From an uncultured Erythrobacter sp. (lineage in GTDB: Bacteria; Pseudomonadota; Alphaproteobacteria; Sphingomonadales; Sphingomonadaceae), in contig CANMMR010000006.1 of assembly GCA_947499095.1 (NCBI GenBank), forward strand, positions 62,001 to 126,000: a DNA stretch of 64,000 nt, given 5' to 3'. Below, one piece after another: positions 42,965-52,641 of this stretch; the stretch's first letter is position 1, and every line of letters starts with the position of its first letter. The translations under genes and the position numbers were made by a program. The notes beneath the pieces are model-generated. The model saw only the letters and a list, made by a program, of their open reading frames with translations, had not been told where the DNA came from and did no database searches.

Positions 42965-43114
42965 ATGGATAAGACGAAGACTGGTGAAATTTTGATCGAA
43001 AACGAAGTCGAGCTCGTAGTCGGTGGCACTAGCGACACAGATACGGAGGTCGTAACGCCTCCGCCTCCGGGTCCGGAGGACATCCTCAACTGGATGCCGC
43101 CTTGGAGAGCTTGA
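42965..43114 (+). CDS. Double-glycine-leader peptide precursor (bacteriocin- or signal-like)
   Basis: This is a 49-residue protein with an excellent AGGAGG box 5 bases before ATG 42965. The leader is 21 residues ending VELVVGG. It fits the double-glycine rule: Leu at -12, Glu at -8, Val at -7, Val at -4, Gly at -2 and -1. The core of 28 residues is acidic, Pro-rich (VTPPPPGPEDILNWMPPWRA) with two Trp, and has no Cys. A C39-peptidase ABC exporter lies 2.2 kb downstream. The product may be a bacteriocin, a signal, or substrate for modification; no modification gene was seen. Confidence 0.8.
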   Translation: MDKTKTGEILIENEVELVVGGTSDTDTEVVTPPPPGPEDILNWMPPWRA

Positions 43115-43148
43115 GCCGGCATCGCCGCCTCAAGTAATCAATGAATGA

Positions 43149-43176
43149 AAGGGTCGCTTGCTAGCGGCCCTTTTTT
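43149..43176 (+). terminator. Terminator after the peptide gene
   Basis: GGGTCGC and GCGGCCC pair (one T-G) around TTGCTA and end in TTTTTT. It closes the kinase-peptide transcript before the convergent regulator gene. Confidence 0.8.
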
Positions 43177-43219
43177 CGCGACGCCGGATACATTTCTTTT
43201 TCGCGGTCCTTCAGCCGGT

Positions 43220-43849
43220 TCAATGCACACCGTATTTCATCGCCATCGCCGCTGCGGCTGTCCGCGTTTCCACGCGTAATTCACGCAGCAGCGCCGAGAC
43301 GTGAATGCGCACCGTAAAGGGCGAAATGCCGAGATCCTTGGCGATTTGCTTGTTCGAATGGCCATCGGCGATACCGCGCAGCACATCCATCTGGCGCGGG
43401 GTCAGGCGCGAGAACTGCGATACCGAAGCGGCCTGCGCCAGACCGCTCCCGACGCTGACGTTCACGAACTCTCCCTCCATCACCGCCGCAATACCGTCGC
43501 GGATCTGGTCCTGCGTGGCGGCCTTGCTGATGAAGCCGTCGACACCGCAGGCCATCACATTGTCGGTCGATCGCTTGTCGTCGGCCATCGAGATGACGAC
43601 GATGGATGCCAGCGGGAATTTGCGCCGCAGCTGAGGCACCGCCGTCTCGATATCCATGCCGGGGAAGCGCAGATCGAGCAGGAACAGGTTAGGGCTATAT
43701 CCGGCTTCAGCGGTCTCCAGCATCTCCTCGTAGGTGCCCGCCTGATCGATCTTCGCTTCGGGATCGAGCTTCTTCAGGATCGAACTGATCCCTTCGCGAA
43801 AAATCGGATGGTCGTCCGCCACCATCATTCTGGCCGGTCTATTGTCCAT
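43220..43849 (-). CDS. LuxR/NarL-family response regulator
   Basis: This is a protein of about 209 residues. The receiver has [14 protein letters not shown] (acidic pocket), the phosphorylated Asp in [11 protein letters not shown], and the Lys in GFISKAA. The LuxR helix-turn-helix reads [46 protein letters not shown] at 43847-43849 is taken as start; GTG at 43868-43870 behind GGGAG, or TTG at 43888, are possible. Convergent with the peptide gene and divergent from the exporter, it is a natural target for the upstream CHASE2 kinase. Confidence 0.86.
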   Translation of the reverse strand: MDNRPARMMVADDHPIFREGISSILKKLDPEAKIDQAGTYEEMLETAEAGYSPNLFLLDLRFPGMDIETAVPQLRRKFPLASIVVISMADDKRSTDNVMACGVDGFISKAATQDQIRDGIAAVMEGEFVNVSVGSGLAQAASVSQFSRLTPRQMDVLRGIADGHSNKQIAKDLGISPFTVRIHVSALLRELRVETRTAAAAMAMKYGVH

Positions 43850-44100
43850 CGGTCTGCGTTGCACTCTCACGACTTCAAACTCCCGCAATCATGCATCGGT
43901 ATGTGCCGATGACCATAGCACATGACGACTATCGGTTGACGACTGAAATCGTGACCACCGTTTGCCTTCTGCCGTCCAGCGGATTGCGCGATAGTACATT
44001 CATACTGTTGCCCGCAGTCGCGCGTTGCTGAAATCAGCAGGGCGGCATACTGATCGGCAGTAGGCGCACCGGCACAAAGGCGCGGGGGAATTTCGGGTTC

Positions 44101-45333
44101 ATGACACAGCTCTTCCGCACGGAGGCTCTGCAACAGAAAAAGGATCGCCTGTCGGGCGAGGTGGCCATTGCCGTCCCGGTCAAATGGCAGCTGATCGGCT
44201 ATCTCATCTTCGGCAGCCTTGCAGCGGCGCTGATCTTCCTTTCGCTGGCGAGCTATGCGCGGGTCGAGACCGTGACCGGTACGATCGTGCCGGACAAGGG
44301 TGTCGCATCGATCGTGCCCAACCGGCGCGGCGTCATTACCGAAATGCTGGTCGAAGACGGGCAATCGGTCGGAATCGGCGAGACGCTGGTGGCGATCCGC
44401 GCCGAAGAAGACAGTGCATCCGGCGTGTCCGCACTGGCGATGACCGAACAGGCCATCGCGCAGCAGGACGCCAGCCTGCTTGCCCAGCTGACTGCGACCC
44501 AGCGAACGGCGTCCGCCCAGCGCAGCCAGATTACCGTCCAGGCCGCCGGCTTGCGCACCGAGATCGACCAGCTCCAGTCGCAGATTGCGCTGCAACGGGA
44601 CCTCGTCAATTCGGCCGAAGCCGATCTCGAACGCGCGCGGCGGGTCGCCGAGCGCGGCTTCATCAGCCAGCAGGACTTACGCGCGCGCGAGGATGTCTAT
44701 CTCTCGCGCCGCCAGCAATTGTCGCAGCTGCAGCAATCGCTGACTTCGCGGCGGGCAACCCTGGCGGAGCTGACCAATAGCGCAGCGGGTATTTCGGCGC
44801 AGGCGGAAAGCCAGGCAGCCAGCATCGCGGCCTCGCGGGCGCAGGTGGCGCAGCAGGCCGCCTCCAATGCCGGCGCGCGATCTTATGCGCTGACGGCGCC
44901 GGTTGCGGGCCGGGTGACTGCGCTGACCATGCGGGCAGGCCAGCTCGTCAGTCCGCAATCGCCGGTCATGGCGATCGTGCCGGAGGGTTCGACATTGCGG
45001 GCAGAACTTGCGGTGCCGAGCCAGGCAATCGGCTTCGTCGAGCCCGGTCAGGAAGTGCGGCTGGCGATCGATGCCTTCCCTTACCAGCGTTTCGGTACGG
45101 TCACGGGCACGATCCGCACCGTATCCTCCAGCGCGATCAGCCAGGCTCTGCCGAACGGCTCAGTGGTCTCGGTTTATCCGGTAATCGTGGATCTCGCGGC
45201 GAGCGAGATTTCGGCTTTCGGGCGGATGGAGGAGCTGGTGCCGGGCATGTCGCTGACCGCCCGGATAGTGACCGAGAACCAGTCGCTGATCGAGTGGCTG
45301 TTCGAACCCCTCTTTGCAGTACGGAACCGCTAG
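44101..45333 (+). CDS. HlyD-family periplasmic adaptor of the peptide exporter
   Basis: This is a 410-residue protein. A single helix (LIGYLIFGSLAAALIFLSLASYA) near 40-62, a lipoyl half with GVITEMLVEDGQSVGIGETLVAI, a long coiled coil of about 115-255 rich in Ala and Gln, then the second lipoyl half TAPVAGRVTALTMRAGQLV and the barrel. It has the type I secretion adaptor layout seen with C39 exporters (HlyD/CvaA-like). The exporter starts one base after its stop, so they form one operon. Confidence 0.9.
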   Translation: MTQLFRTEALQQKKDRLSGEVAIAVPVKWQLIGYLIFGSLAAALIFLSLASYARVETVTGTIVPDKGVASIVPNRRGVITEMLVEDGQSVGIGETLVAIRAEEDSASGVSALAMTEQAIAQQDASLLAQLTATQRTASAQRSQITVQAAGLRTEIDQLQSQIALQRDLVNSAEADLERARRVAERGFISQQDLRAREDVYLSRRQQLSQLQQSLTSRRATLAELTNSAAGISAQAESQAASIAASRAQVAQQAASNAGARSYALTAPVAGRVTALTMRAGQLVSPQSPVMAIVPEGSTLRAELAVPSQAIGFVEPGQEVRLAIDAFPYQRFGTVTGTIRTVSSSAISQALPNGSVVSVYPVIVDLAASEISAFGRMEELVPGMSLTARIVTENQSLIEWLFEPLFAVRNR

Positions 45334-45334
45334 G

Positions 45335-47449
45335 ATGGAACTCGATCTCGGCCTCACCACCCGCAGCCGCGTGCGCCTCGTCCGGCAGACGGAAGTGGCG
45401 GAATGCGGCCTCGCCAGCCTGACGATGATCGCCAATTATCACGGGCTGGACATCGATCTCGGCACTATGCGGCGGCGCTATTCGCCTTCGCTGCGCGGTG
45501 CCCCGCTGCGGGCGTTGATCAACCTCGCCGACCAGATCGGCCTGACACCGCGCGCCGTAAAGCTGCCGCTGGAAGAACTCGGCAATCTGCACATGCCGGC
45601 TGTCCTGCACTGGGACATGAACCACTATGTGGTGCTGGAGGCGGTGAAGGGCGGCAAGGCCCTGATCCACAATCCCGACGGTCGCTCGCGCTGGATGCCG
45701 CTGCCGGAAGTGTCCGAGCATTTTACCGGCGTCGCGTTGGAATTGCGCCCAAGCAGCGATTTCGATCGCAAGTCGCTGCGCGAACGGCTCAATCTCTCGC
45801 AGCTCTGGCAGAGCATGACCGGCCTCAAGCGGTCGCTCGCTCAGATCCTGCTTTTGAGCCTGGTGCTGCAGGCCTTCGTTCTCGCCTCGCCCTATTACAT
45901 GCAGGTCGCGATCGACAGCGCATTGCCCGCGCTGGACAACGATCTGCTGACGGTGCTGGCACTGGGCTTCGGCCTGTTCACCATCATCAATGTCATGGCC
46001 AGCCTGCTGCGGTCCTTCGTGCTGCTGAACGCAGGGACCAGCATCGGTTTCTCGCTCGCTTCGAACATCGCACGTCGGCTGTTCCGGCTGCCGGTGGAAT
46101 GGTTCGAGAAGCGGCATACGGGCGATGTCCTGTCGCGCTTCCAGTCGATCACCCCGATCCAGTCGCTGCTGACACAGGGCGCGGTCGCCGCGCTGGTCGA
46201 CGGGGTGATGGCCCTGCTGACGCTGGCGGTGATGTTCTATTACAGCCCGATGCTGGCCTTCATCGCGATTGTGGCTTTCGGCCTCTACGCGCTGGTGCGC
46301 GCAATCAGCTTCTCCTTCCAGCGCGAGGCGCAGGAAGCGAGCATCATTACGAAGGGCAAGGAACAGTCGACGCTGATCGAGACCGTGCGGGGCATGGTGA
46401 CCCTGCGCCTGTTCGGGCGCGAGGCGCTGCGCCATGCGCTGTGGCAGACGCGGTTGACCGATGCGGTCAATTCCAACGTCCGGCTCGCGCGGATCGGCAT
46501 CTGGCAATCGACGGCCAATATGCTGATCTTCGGGATCGAGAACATCATCACGATCTGGCTGGCAGTCGGTTTCGTGATCGAAGGCGCGGGCTTCAGCGTC
46601 GGCATGGTCTTCGCCTATATCGCCTACAAGGGGCAGTTCATCAGCAAGTCTGCCGCGCTGATCGACCAGGCGATCGCCTTCAAGATGCTGGGCCTTCACC
46701 TGGAGCGCCTGTCGGACATCGCTCTCTCGCCAGAAGACCGCAGCTTCCAGCCCGGCACCGATGCCGTGACCGAGCTGAAGGGCAAGATCGAGATGCGCGA
46801 TATCTTCTATCGCTATTCGTCGAGCGACCCGATGGTGTTGCAGGGCGTCAGCCTGACCATCGAGCAGGGGGAGCACGTGGCGATCACCGGCCCCTCGGGC
46901 GGGGGCAAGTCCACCTTGCTCAAGGTCATGCTCGGCCTTGTCGAGCCGGAAAGCGGCGAGGTCCTGATCGACGGCATCCCCTTGCACCGCTTCGGTTACA
47001 AGAGCTTCCATTCGCAGACGGCCGCGGTGCTGCAGGAAGACAGCCTGTTCGCCGGATCGTTGGCCGACAATATCGCGCTGTTCGACGACGAGGTCGATAT
47101 GGAGCGGGTCATTTCCGCCGCGACCGCCGCGTCGATCCATGACGACATTATCCAGATGCCGATGCAGTACGAAACCCTGATCGGCGACATGGGATCGACG
47201 CTGTCGGGCGGTCAGAAGCAGCGCGTGATCCTGGCGCGTGCTCTGTATCGCCAGCCAAAAATCCTCTTCATGGACGAAGGCACCGCCCATCTCGACGCCC
47301 GCCACGAGCGCAAAGTGAACGAAGCGATTTCCGCCATGGGCATCACCCGCGTAATCATCGCCCACCGCAAGGAAACCATCGAAGCGGCCGACCGCACGCT
47401 GGTGATGATGGGCGGAGCGATGGCCGAATGGCATGGCGAGGGCACCTGA
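45335..47449 (+). CDS. C39-peptidase ABC exporter (bacteriocin-type)
   Basis: This is a 704-residue protein. Residues 1-140 are a C39 peptidase with Gln18, Cys24 (QTEVAECGLAS), His97 (DMNHYVVLE) and Asp115 (NPDG), the complete catalytic set. Six membrane helices lie at about 165-440. The ATPase has Walker A GPSGGGKST, signature LSGGQKQR and Walker B ILFMDEGTAHLD. Such exporters cut double-glycine leaders while moving the cargo out. ATG 45335 is chosen, seven codons inside the frame. The peptide at 42965 is the obvious cargo. Confidence 0.94.
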   Translation: MELDLGLTTRSRVRLVRQTEVAECGLASLTMIANYHGLDIDLGTMRRRYSPSLRGAPLRALINLADQIGLTPRAVKLPLEELGNLHMPAVLHWDMNHYVVLEAVKGGKALIHNPDGRSRWMPLPEVSEHFTGVALELRPSSDFDRKSLRERLNLSQLWQSMTGLKRSLAQILLLSLVLQAFVLASPYYMQVAIDSALPALDNDLLTVLALGFGLFTIINVMASLLRSFVLLNAGTSIGFSLASNIARRLFRLPVEWFEKRHTGDVLSRFQSITPIQSLLTQGAVAALVDGVMALLTLAVMFYYSPMLAFIAIVAFGLYALVRAISFSFQREAQEASIITKGKEQSTLIETVRGMVTLRLFGREALRHALWQTRLTDAVNSNVRLARIGIWQSTANMLIFGIENIITIWLAVGFVIEGAGFSVGMVFAYIAYKGQFISKSAALIDQAIAFKMLGLHLERLSDIALSPEDRSFQPGTDAVTELKGKIEMRDIFYRYSSSDPMVLQGVSLTIEQGEHVAITGPSGGGKSTLLKVMLGLVEPESGEVLIDGIPLHRFGYKSFHSQTAAVLQEDSLFAGSLADNIALFDDEVDMERVISAATAASIHDDIIQMPMQYETLIGDMGSTLSGGQKQRVILARALYRQPKILFMDEGTAHLDARHERKVNEAISAMGITRVIIAHRKETIEAADRTLVMMGGAMAEWHGEGT

Positions 47450-47511
47450 TTGCTACCGGAGCGCTTTTCAGGCTAAGGAGTTCGCAGCGGTTACGACTTA
47501 ATGGGTGCGCA

Positions 47512-47928
47512 ATGCGTAAGCTTCTGATCTCGACCTTTTCCGCAATTTCGCTTGCAGCGGGCGGTGCCGCAGTGGCGCAGAACGTCGGCGGTCAGGCGAT
47601 CCCGTCGGACCAGGATGGCGCGCTCGATGAGCCGGAAACCTGGAATTGCACCCGCATCCAGCCGGAATATTCGCGCTGGCTCGACGATGGCAATAGTCCG
47701 GAAAGCTGGCGCTATGTGGGCAAGACCTACCGGGAGGTGGACAGCGGCGATCTCTACACATGGCAGGACTGGCTCGAGTGGGCCGAAGATGCCGGCTGCC
47801 CGGTCGGCCTTATGGAAGGGACGGTTGCCGGCGGGCCATCCACCGGGCTGATTGCCGGCGCGATCACGGCATTCGGAACGGGACTGGTCGTGGCTGCGAA
47901 CGGATCGGGTCCGAAAAGTCCGGGTTGA
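47512..47928 (+). CDS. Small secreted protein of the exporter operon
   Basis: This is a 138-residue protein. Signal MRKLLISTFSAISLAAGGAAVAQ. The mature part is acidic and Trp-rich with two Cys (WNCTRI and AGCPVG), then a Gly/Ala-rich tail (AGGPSTGLIAGAITAFGTGLVVAANGSG) that could cross or coat a membrane. No known domain. It starts 62 bases after the exporter and is followed by a strong terminator, so it is the last gene of the unit. It might protect the producer or help release; this is inference. Confidence 0.7.
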   Translation: MRKLLISTFSAISLAAGGAAVAQNVGGQAIPSDQDGALDEPETWNCTRIQPEYSRWLDDGNSPESWRYVGKTYREVDSGDLYTWQDWLEWAEDAGCPVGLMEGTVAGGPSTGLIAGAITAFGTGLVVAANGSGPKSPG

Positions 47929-47951
47929 GTGCCGACTTGAATCCTAGAGCG

Positions 47952-47982
47952 AAAAGGGGCGCCCGGTGAGGCGCCCCTTTTC
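47952..47982 (+). terminator. Terminator of the exporter operon (works on both strands)
   Basis: AAAAGGGGCGCC and GGCGCCCCTTTT pair with a CGGTGA loop. The A-run and T-run flank both arms, so it can also end the cysNC transcript from the other side. Confidence 0.88.
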
Positions 47983-47991
47983 GTCGCAGCG

Positions 47992-49899
47992 CTATTTGAG
48001 CGGCAGGATTTTGCCGATGATGTAATCGGCCGCCTCTTCCGGGCTCATCTCCACCGTGTTGACCCGGATTTCGGGATCCTCCGGTGCCTCGTAGGGGCTG
48101 TCGATGCCGGTGAAGTTCTTGAGCTTGCCCTCGCGGGCCTTCTTGTAGAGCCCTTTCACATCGCGTGCCTCGGCGACCTCCAGCGGGGTGTCGACGTGGA
48201 TTTCGATGAATTCGGCATCCTCCATCATGTCGCGCACCAACTGGCGGTCGGCGCGGAAGGGGGAGATGAAGGCGGTGAGTACGATCAGCCCGGCATCCGT
48301 CATCAGCTTGGCGACTTCGCCGATGCGGCGGATGTTCTCGATCCGGTCGCTTTCGGTGAAGCCCAGATCCTTGTTCAGGCCGTGGCGCACATTGTCGCCG
48401 TCGAGCAGGAAGGTGTGGCGATTCATGATCGCCAGCTTCTTCTCGACTTCATTGGCAATGGTCGACTTGCCCGAGCCGGATAGGCCGGTGAACCACAGTA
48501 CCCGCGGTGTCTGGTTCTTCATGCCGGCATGGTGATCGCGGGTGATGTCGGTCGCCTGCCAATGCACGTTCTGGCTCCGGCGCAGGCTGAAGTGCAGCAT
48601 CCCGGCACCGACTGTCCGATTGCTGATCTTGTCGATCAGGATAAAGCCGCCCAGCGCGCGGTTATCTTCGTAAGAATCGAACACGATCCGCTTGTCGGTG
48701 GTGATCTCGCACACGCCGATCTGGTTGAGGTGCAGCGTCTGCGCGGCGAGATGGTCCATCGTGTTGACGTCGATCTCGTATTTCGGCTCGGCGACAGTCA
48801 CGCTGACCATCTGCGTGCCGAGCTTGAGCCAGTAGGCGCGACCGACGACCAGCGCTTCATCGTCCATCCACACGATGGTGCTTTCGAACTGGTCGGCGAC
48901 CTCGGGCGGGTTGTCGGCGGCAGCGAGCACATCGCCGCGCGAGCAGTCGATCTCATCCTCGAGCGTGATGGTGACCGACTGACCGGCGATCGCCTCTTCG
49001 AGATCGCCCGACATCGTCACGATCGACTTGACCTTGCTCGTCTTGCCCGAGGGCAGCGAGCGCAGCGTGTCGCCCGGCTTGACGATGCCGGTCGAAATCA
49101 GCCCGCTGAAGCCGCGGAAATCGAGATTGGGGCGGTTGACCCACTGCACCGGCATGCGGAACGGTTTGGCCAGGTTGGTGGCGCTGCTGACCTCGACCGC
49201 CTCGAGATGATCGATCAGCGTGGGGCCGTCGTACCAGCTCGTATTGTCCGACGATGCGGTGATATTGTCGCCCGCGAGGCCCGAGATCGGGATGGCGGTA
49301 AAGCTCTCGATCCCGATGCTCTTGGCGAACTCTTCATAGTCCGCGACGATCGCCTCGAACTTCTCCCGGTCGTAACCGATAAGGTCCATCTTGTTCACGG
49401 CGAGGACGAGGTTCTTGATGCCGAGCTGGTGGCACAGGAAGCTGTGGCGCTTGGTCTGCACCAGCACGCCCTTGCGCGCATCGATCAGGATGCAGGCGAG
49501 GTCGGCGGTCGAGGCGCCGGTGACCATGTTGCGCGTGTACTGCTCGTGACCCGGGCAGTCGGCGACGATGAACTTGCGCTTTTCGGTCGCGAAAAAGCGA
49601 TAGGCGACGTCGATCGTGATGCCCTGTTCGCGCTCGGCGGCGAGGCCATCGACCAGCAGGGCGAAATCGATCTCCTGCCCCTGCGTGCCGACGCGCTTGC
49701 TGTCGGCTTCGAGGCTGGCGAGCTGATCCTCGAAGATCATCTTCGAATCGTAGAGCAGGCGGCCGATCAGGGTCGACTTGCCATCGTCCACGCTGCCGCA
49801 GGTGATGAAGCGCAGCATCGACTTGTTCTGGTGCTGCTCGAGATAGACGTCGATGTCCTCGGCAATGAGGGCGTCGATCCGGTAAACGGGTTCGGTCAT
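47992..49899 (-). CDS. cysNC: Bifunctional sulfate adenylyltransferase subunit 1/adenylylsulfate kinase
   Basis: This is a 635-residue protein. The N-terminal GTPase part (CysN) has G1 [16 protein letters not shown]3 [12 protein letters not shown] and G4 NKMDL. From about 455 an APS kinase (CysC) follows with [24 protein letters not shown] and [10 protein letters not shown]. It activates sulfate to APS and on to PAPS in the cytoplasm, using GTP hydrolysis to drive CysD. Its ATG overlaps the cysD stop (TGATG). The fused form is common in alphaproteobacteria. Confidence 0.95.
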   Translation of the reverse strand: MTEPVYRIDALIAEDIDVYLEQHQNKSMLRFITCGSVDDGKSTLIGRLLYDSKMIFEDQLASLEADSKRVGTQGQEIDFALLVDGLAAEREQGITIDVAYRFFATEKRKFIVADCPGHEQYTRNMVTGASTADLACILIDARKGVLVQTKRHSFLCHQLGIKNLVLAVNKMDLIGYDREKFEAIVADYEEFAKSIGIESFTAIPISGLAGDNITASSDNTSWYDGPTLIDHLEAVEVSSATNLAKPFRMPVQWVNRPNLDFRGFSGLISTGIVKPGDTLRSLPSGKTSKVKSIVTMSGDLEEAIAGQSVTITLEDEIDCSRGDVLAAADNPPEVADQFESTIVWMDDEALVVGRAYWLKLGTQMVSVTVAEPKYEIDVNTMDHLAAQTLHLNQIGVCEITTDKRIVFDSYEDNRALGGFILIDKISNRTVGAGMLHFSLRRSQNVHWQATDITRDHHAGMKNQTPRVLWFTGLSGSGKSTIANEVEKKLAIMNRHTFLLDGDNVRHGLNKDLGFTESDRIENIRRIGEVAKLMTDAGLIVLTAFISPFRADRQLVRDMMEDAEFIEIHVDTPLEVAEARDVKGLYKKAREGKLKNFTGIDSPYEAPEDPEIRVNTVEMSPEEAADYIIGKILPLK

Positions 49900-50819
49900 C
49901 AGAAGTACCCCTCCTGCTTCTTTTTCTCCATCGACGCGTCGCCCGCGTCCTTGTCGATTACGCGGCCCTGGCGCTCGCTGGTGGTGGTCAGAAGCATTTC
50001 CTGCACCACCTCGCTCAGCGTGGCGGCCTCGCTCTCGACTGCGCCGGTCAGAGGGAAGCAGCCCAGCGTGCGGAAACGGATCGATTTCTCGAAGATCTCG
50101 GGGCGGTAGCCCATGACCTTTTCCAGCCGGTCGAGGTCGTCGGCCATGAACAGGCCGCCTTCATATTCGAAGGTCGGGCGCGGCGCGCTGAAATAGAGCG
50201 GCACGATCTCGATGTTCTCGGCCATGATGTACTGCCAGATGTCGAGCTCGGTCCAGTTGGAGAGCGGGAACACGCGGATGCTCTCGCCCTTCTTCTTGCG
50301 CGCGTTATAGAGGTTCCAGAGCTCCGGGCGCTGGTTCTTCGGGTCCCAGCCATGGCTGGCGGTGCGGAAGGAAAAGATGCGCTCTTTCGCACGGCTTTTC
50401 TCCTCGTCGCGGCGCGCGCCGCCGAAGGCCGCGTCGAAGCCGTATTTGTCGAGCGCCTGCTTGAGGCCTTCGGTCTTCCACATGTCGGTGTGCAGCGGGC
50501 CGTGGTCGAACGGGTTGATCCCGCGCTCGACGGCTTCGGGGTTCTGGTAGACGAGCAGGTCCATGCCCGCGTCCTGCGCGCTCTTTTCGCGCAGCGCGTA
50601 CATGTCCTTGAACTTCCAGGTCGTGTCGACATGGAGCAGCGGGAAGGGCGGCGGCGAGGGATAGAACGCCTTCTTAGCGAGGTGCAGCATCACGGCGCTG
50701 TCCTTGCCGATCGAATAGAGCATCACCGGCTTTTCCGCCTCGGCAAGCACTTCGCGCATGATGTGGATGCTTTCGGCCTCGAGGCGCTCGAGATGGGTAA
50801 GGGTCTTCGCGTCGCTCAT
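49899..50819 (-). CDS. cysD: Sulfate adenylyltransferase subunit 2
   Basis: This 306-residue protein has the PAPS-reductase-like fold: the PP-loop [14 protein letters not shown], then [16 protein letters not shown], then the [20 protein letters not shown] motif of CysD. It makes APS from sulfate and ATP together with CysN. ATG at 50817-50819 gives [18 protein letters not shown], the normal start, and the longer frame overlaps the divergent regulator gene. First gene of cysD-cysNC. Confidence 0.95.
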   Translation of the reverse strand: MSDAKTLTHLERLEAESIHIMREVLAEAEKPVMLYSIGKDSAVMLHLAKKAFYPSPPPFPLLHVDTTWKFKDMYALREKSAQDAGMDLLVYQNPEAVERGINPFDHGPLHTDMWKTEGLKQALDKYGFDAAFGGARRDEEKSRAKERIFSFRTASHGWDPKNQRPELWNLYNARKKKGESIRVFPLSNWTELDIWQYIMAENIEIVPLYFSAPRPTFEYEGGLFMADDLDRLEKVMGYRPEIFEKSIRFRTLGCFPLTGAVESEAATLSEVVQEMLLTTTSERQGRVIDKDAGDASMEKKKQEGYF

Positions 50820-50899
50820 CGGAACTCCTTTTCGGCGGCGAGGGGTAGCGGACCAGCAATTGGATGGACCTCCCAAATGGGAGGCATTACAAGGCCTGC

Positions 50900-51916
50900 A
50901 TGCGTATTCCCAATATCGGCGAGGTCGAACTGCTCGTGCCCTTGCAGGAGGGTGTTTTCGAGCAGCCGATGTGGTCGACATTCCTGCGTCGCCTGAAGCG
51001 CGTCGCGGGTGTCGACAGCGCGCTGATCCGCCTGAGTATTCCCGGCGCACGCGGCGAGATCGATTTTGTCGAGGGCAACATGCGGTCATCTGCCGAGCTG
51101 CCTTTCGCCGATCTGCGGGATGGCCGCGTCTATTCGGCGGAAGAGATGGGTGAGCAGAAAACAGGCGAACCGGACATGCGCGTGATCCGACTGACGGGGG
51201 CAGAGGGGATCGAGGCGTGGATGGCGCTGCTCGGAAACGATCTCGATGCCGAACATTCGCGTTTGCTCACCGCTCTCGCGCCATATTTCCGCGTGGCCTT
51301 GCGCGTTCTTGCCAGCATGGAGCGCGAAAAGGCACGGGCCTCTTTAAGCGCAGATGCGTTGGCGCGGATGAATTTCGGGTGGGTGGCGCTGGACGAACGC
51401 TGTCGCATCGTCGAATGCGATCCCCAGGCGGACCGGTTCCTCTCGCGGTCGGGGGCATTGCGGCGCGGCCCGTATGATCGCCTGACACCTTCGTCGCCGG
51501 AACTCGACCGCCAGCTGACCGCGCAGGTACGCGAATGTGCAGCCGATCGGCACCTGCGGCCTCGCGCTCTCAATCTCAGCCGCGATCCCTGGGTGGAGGT
51601 GCTCGTATCGCCCGTCCATCTCGACACACTCGTGGGCGACAGCCGTGCCGTTGCCATGCTCTACCTCCGCGGCGACCGCTCCTCCAGCGCGGACCGGCAC
51701 GAGCAATTGGCCGATCTGTTCGACCTGACACCCGCCGAGGCGCGGCTGGCATGGTCGCTGTCGCAGGGGCTGTCGATCGCCGAGGCGGCGGAACAACACG
51801 GCCTGACCATCGAGACGGCGCGGTACTACTCGAAGAAGATCTACGCCAAGACGGGCGCGCGCGGGCAGGTCGATTTGGTGCGCAACATCCTCACCGGAGT
51901 GCTCGCGCTGGCCTAG
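50900..51916 (+). CDS. LuxR-type DNA-binding regulator
   Basis: This is a 338-residue protein. The C-terminal 65 residues form a LuxR helix-turn-helix: [44 protein letters not shown]. The N-terminal 190 residues and a middle part ([28 protein letters not shown]-like) have no receiver motif. It could sense a small molecule. ATG 50900 gives [12 protein letters not shown]; the frame extends 12 codons to 50864. It is divergent from cysD and convergent with the acyl-CoA dehydrogenase pair; its stop overlaps the stop of the small subunit. Confidence 0.78.
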   Translation: MRIPNIGEVELLVPLQEGVFEQPMWSTFLRRLKRVAGVDSALIRLSIPGARGEIDFVEGNMRSSAELPFADLRDGRVYSAEEMGEQKTGEPDMRVIRLTGAEGIEAWMALLGNDLDAEHSRLLTALAPYFRVALRVLASMEREKARASLSADALARMNFGWVALDERCRIVECDPQADRFLSRSGALRRGPYDRLTPSSPELDRQLTAQVRECAADRHLRPRALNLSRDPWVEVLVSPVHLDTLVGDSRAVAMLYLRGDRSSSADRHEQLADLFDLTPAEARLAWSLSQGLSIAEAAEQHGLTIETARYYSKKIYAKTGARGQVDLVRNILTGVLALA

Positions 51917-52641
51917 TCGGTCCGTGCGGTGAGGTCCGGCCAGAAAACATCCGCGCCGCAAGAGATCACGCTGTCGCCCAGCACCTTGCTCCAATACGCA
52001 TCGCCGCCGAACTCGCTGCGCCATTGGCGAACGCGCCCACTGAACTGGTGGAGCGGATATTCCTTCGTAAAGCCGATCGCGCCATGGACCTGATGGGCAA
52101 TCCGTGCGCCTTCGCTCGCCGCGCGATTGGCCCGCAGCTTGGCCGCAGCGATCTCGAACCCGGCATCGCCGCGGTCGAGCGCTTCGGCCGCGCCCATCGC
52201 GGCGCAGTTGGCGGCTGCGGCTTCACAGGCGAACGTTGCCAGTTCCTGCTGCACTGCCTGGAATTTCCCGAGCGGGCGGCCGAATTGCTGGCGCTCGTTC
52301 ACGTAAGCAACGCTCATCGCCAGTGCGGCATCGAGCGCGCCGGCGATCTGCGCGGTCCGGGCAAAAGCGCCGAGACGGAAATGCGCCTCGGTTCCGTCTT
52401 CTGCGCGGCTGGCGACGATCCGATCGACCAGCGGCAGGCCGAGTGCGTGATAGCCGGCGAGGCGGAAGACGGTCAGCGCATCGACATGGTCTCCGCCGAA
52501 CCCACCGTCCGCTTCGGACACGAGCAGCAATGGGAGACCGAGCTCGTCCAAACGAGACCAATCGCTGTCGGTCGCAGCGGGCCCCAGCTCGGCAAACAGC
52601 GGATCGGCCATCTCGGCCAGCATTCGGCGGGTGTCGCTCAT
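51913..52641 (-). CDS. Acyl-CoA dehydrogenase, small subunit type
   Basis: This is a 242-residue protein, about 140 shorter than usual. The C-terminal part of the fold is clear: AALAMSVAYVNERQQFGRPLGKFQAVQQELA and HQVHGAIGFTKEYPLHQFSGRVRQWRSEFGG. The N-terminal helical and middle beta domains are reduced, and the usual catalytic Glu region is not seen. Its ATG overlaps the stop of the full-length partner (ATGA), as in two-subunit enzymes such as the FadE28/FadE29 pair. It likely forms a mixed tetramer with it. Confidence 0.82.
   Translation of the reverse strand: MSDTRRMLAEMADPLFAELGPAATDSDWSRLDELGLPLLLVSEADGGFGGDHVDALTVFRLAGYHALGLPLVDRIVASRAEDGTEAHFRLGAFARTAQIAGALDAALAMSVAYVNERQQFGRPLGKFQAVQQELATFACEAAAANCAAMGAAEALDRGDAGFEIAAAKLRANRAASEGARIAHQVHGAIGFTKEYPLHQFSGRVRQWRSEFGGDAYWSKVLGDSVISCGADVFWPDLTARTD

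Noticed and set aside
42965..43114. A lanthipeptide or lasso precursor
   Set aside because: The core has no Cys, and no LanM/LanB, lasso cyclase or other modification enzyme lies nearby; an unmodified double-glycine peptide is simpler.
45137..47434. 765-codon open frame antisense to the exporter
   Set aside because: His/Arg/Gln-rich composition typical of antisense frames in high-GC DNA; the sense strand has a complete exporter with all motifs.
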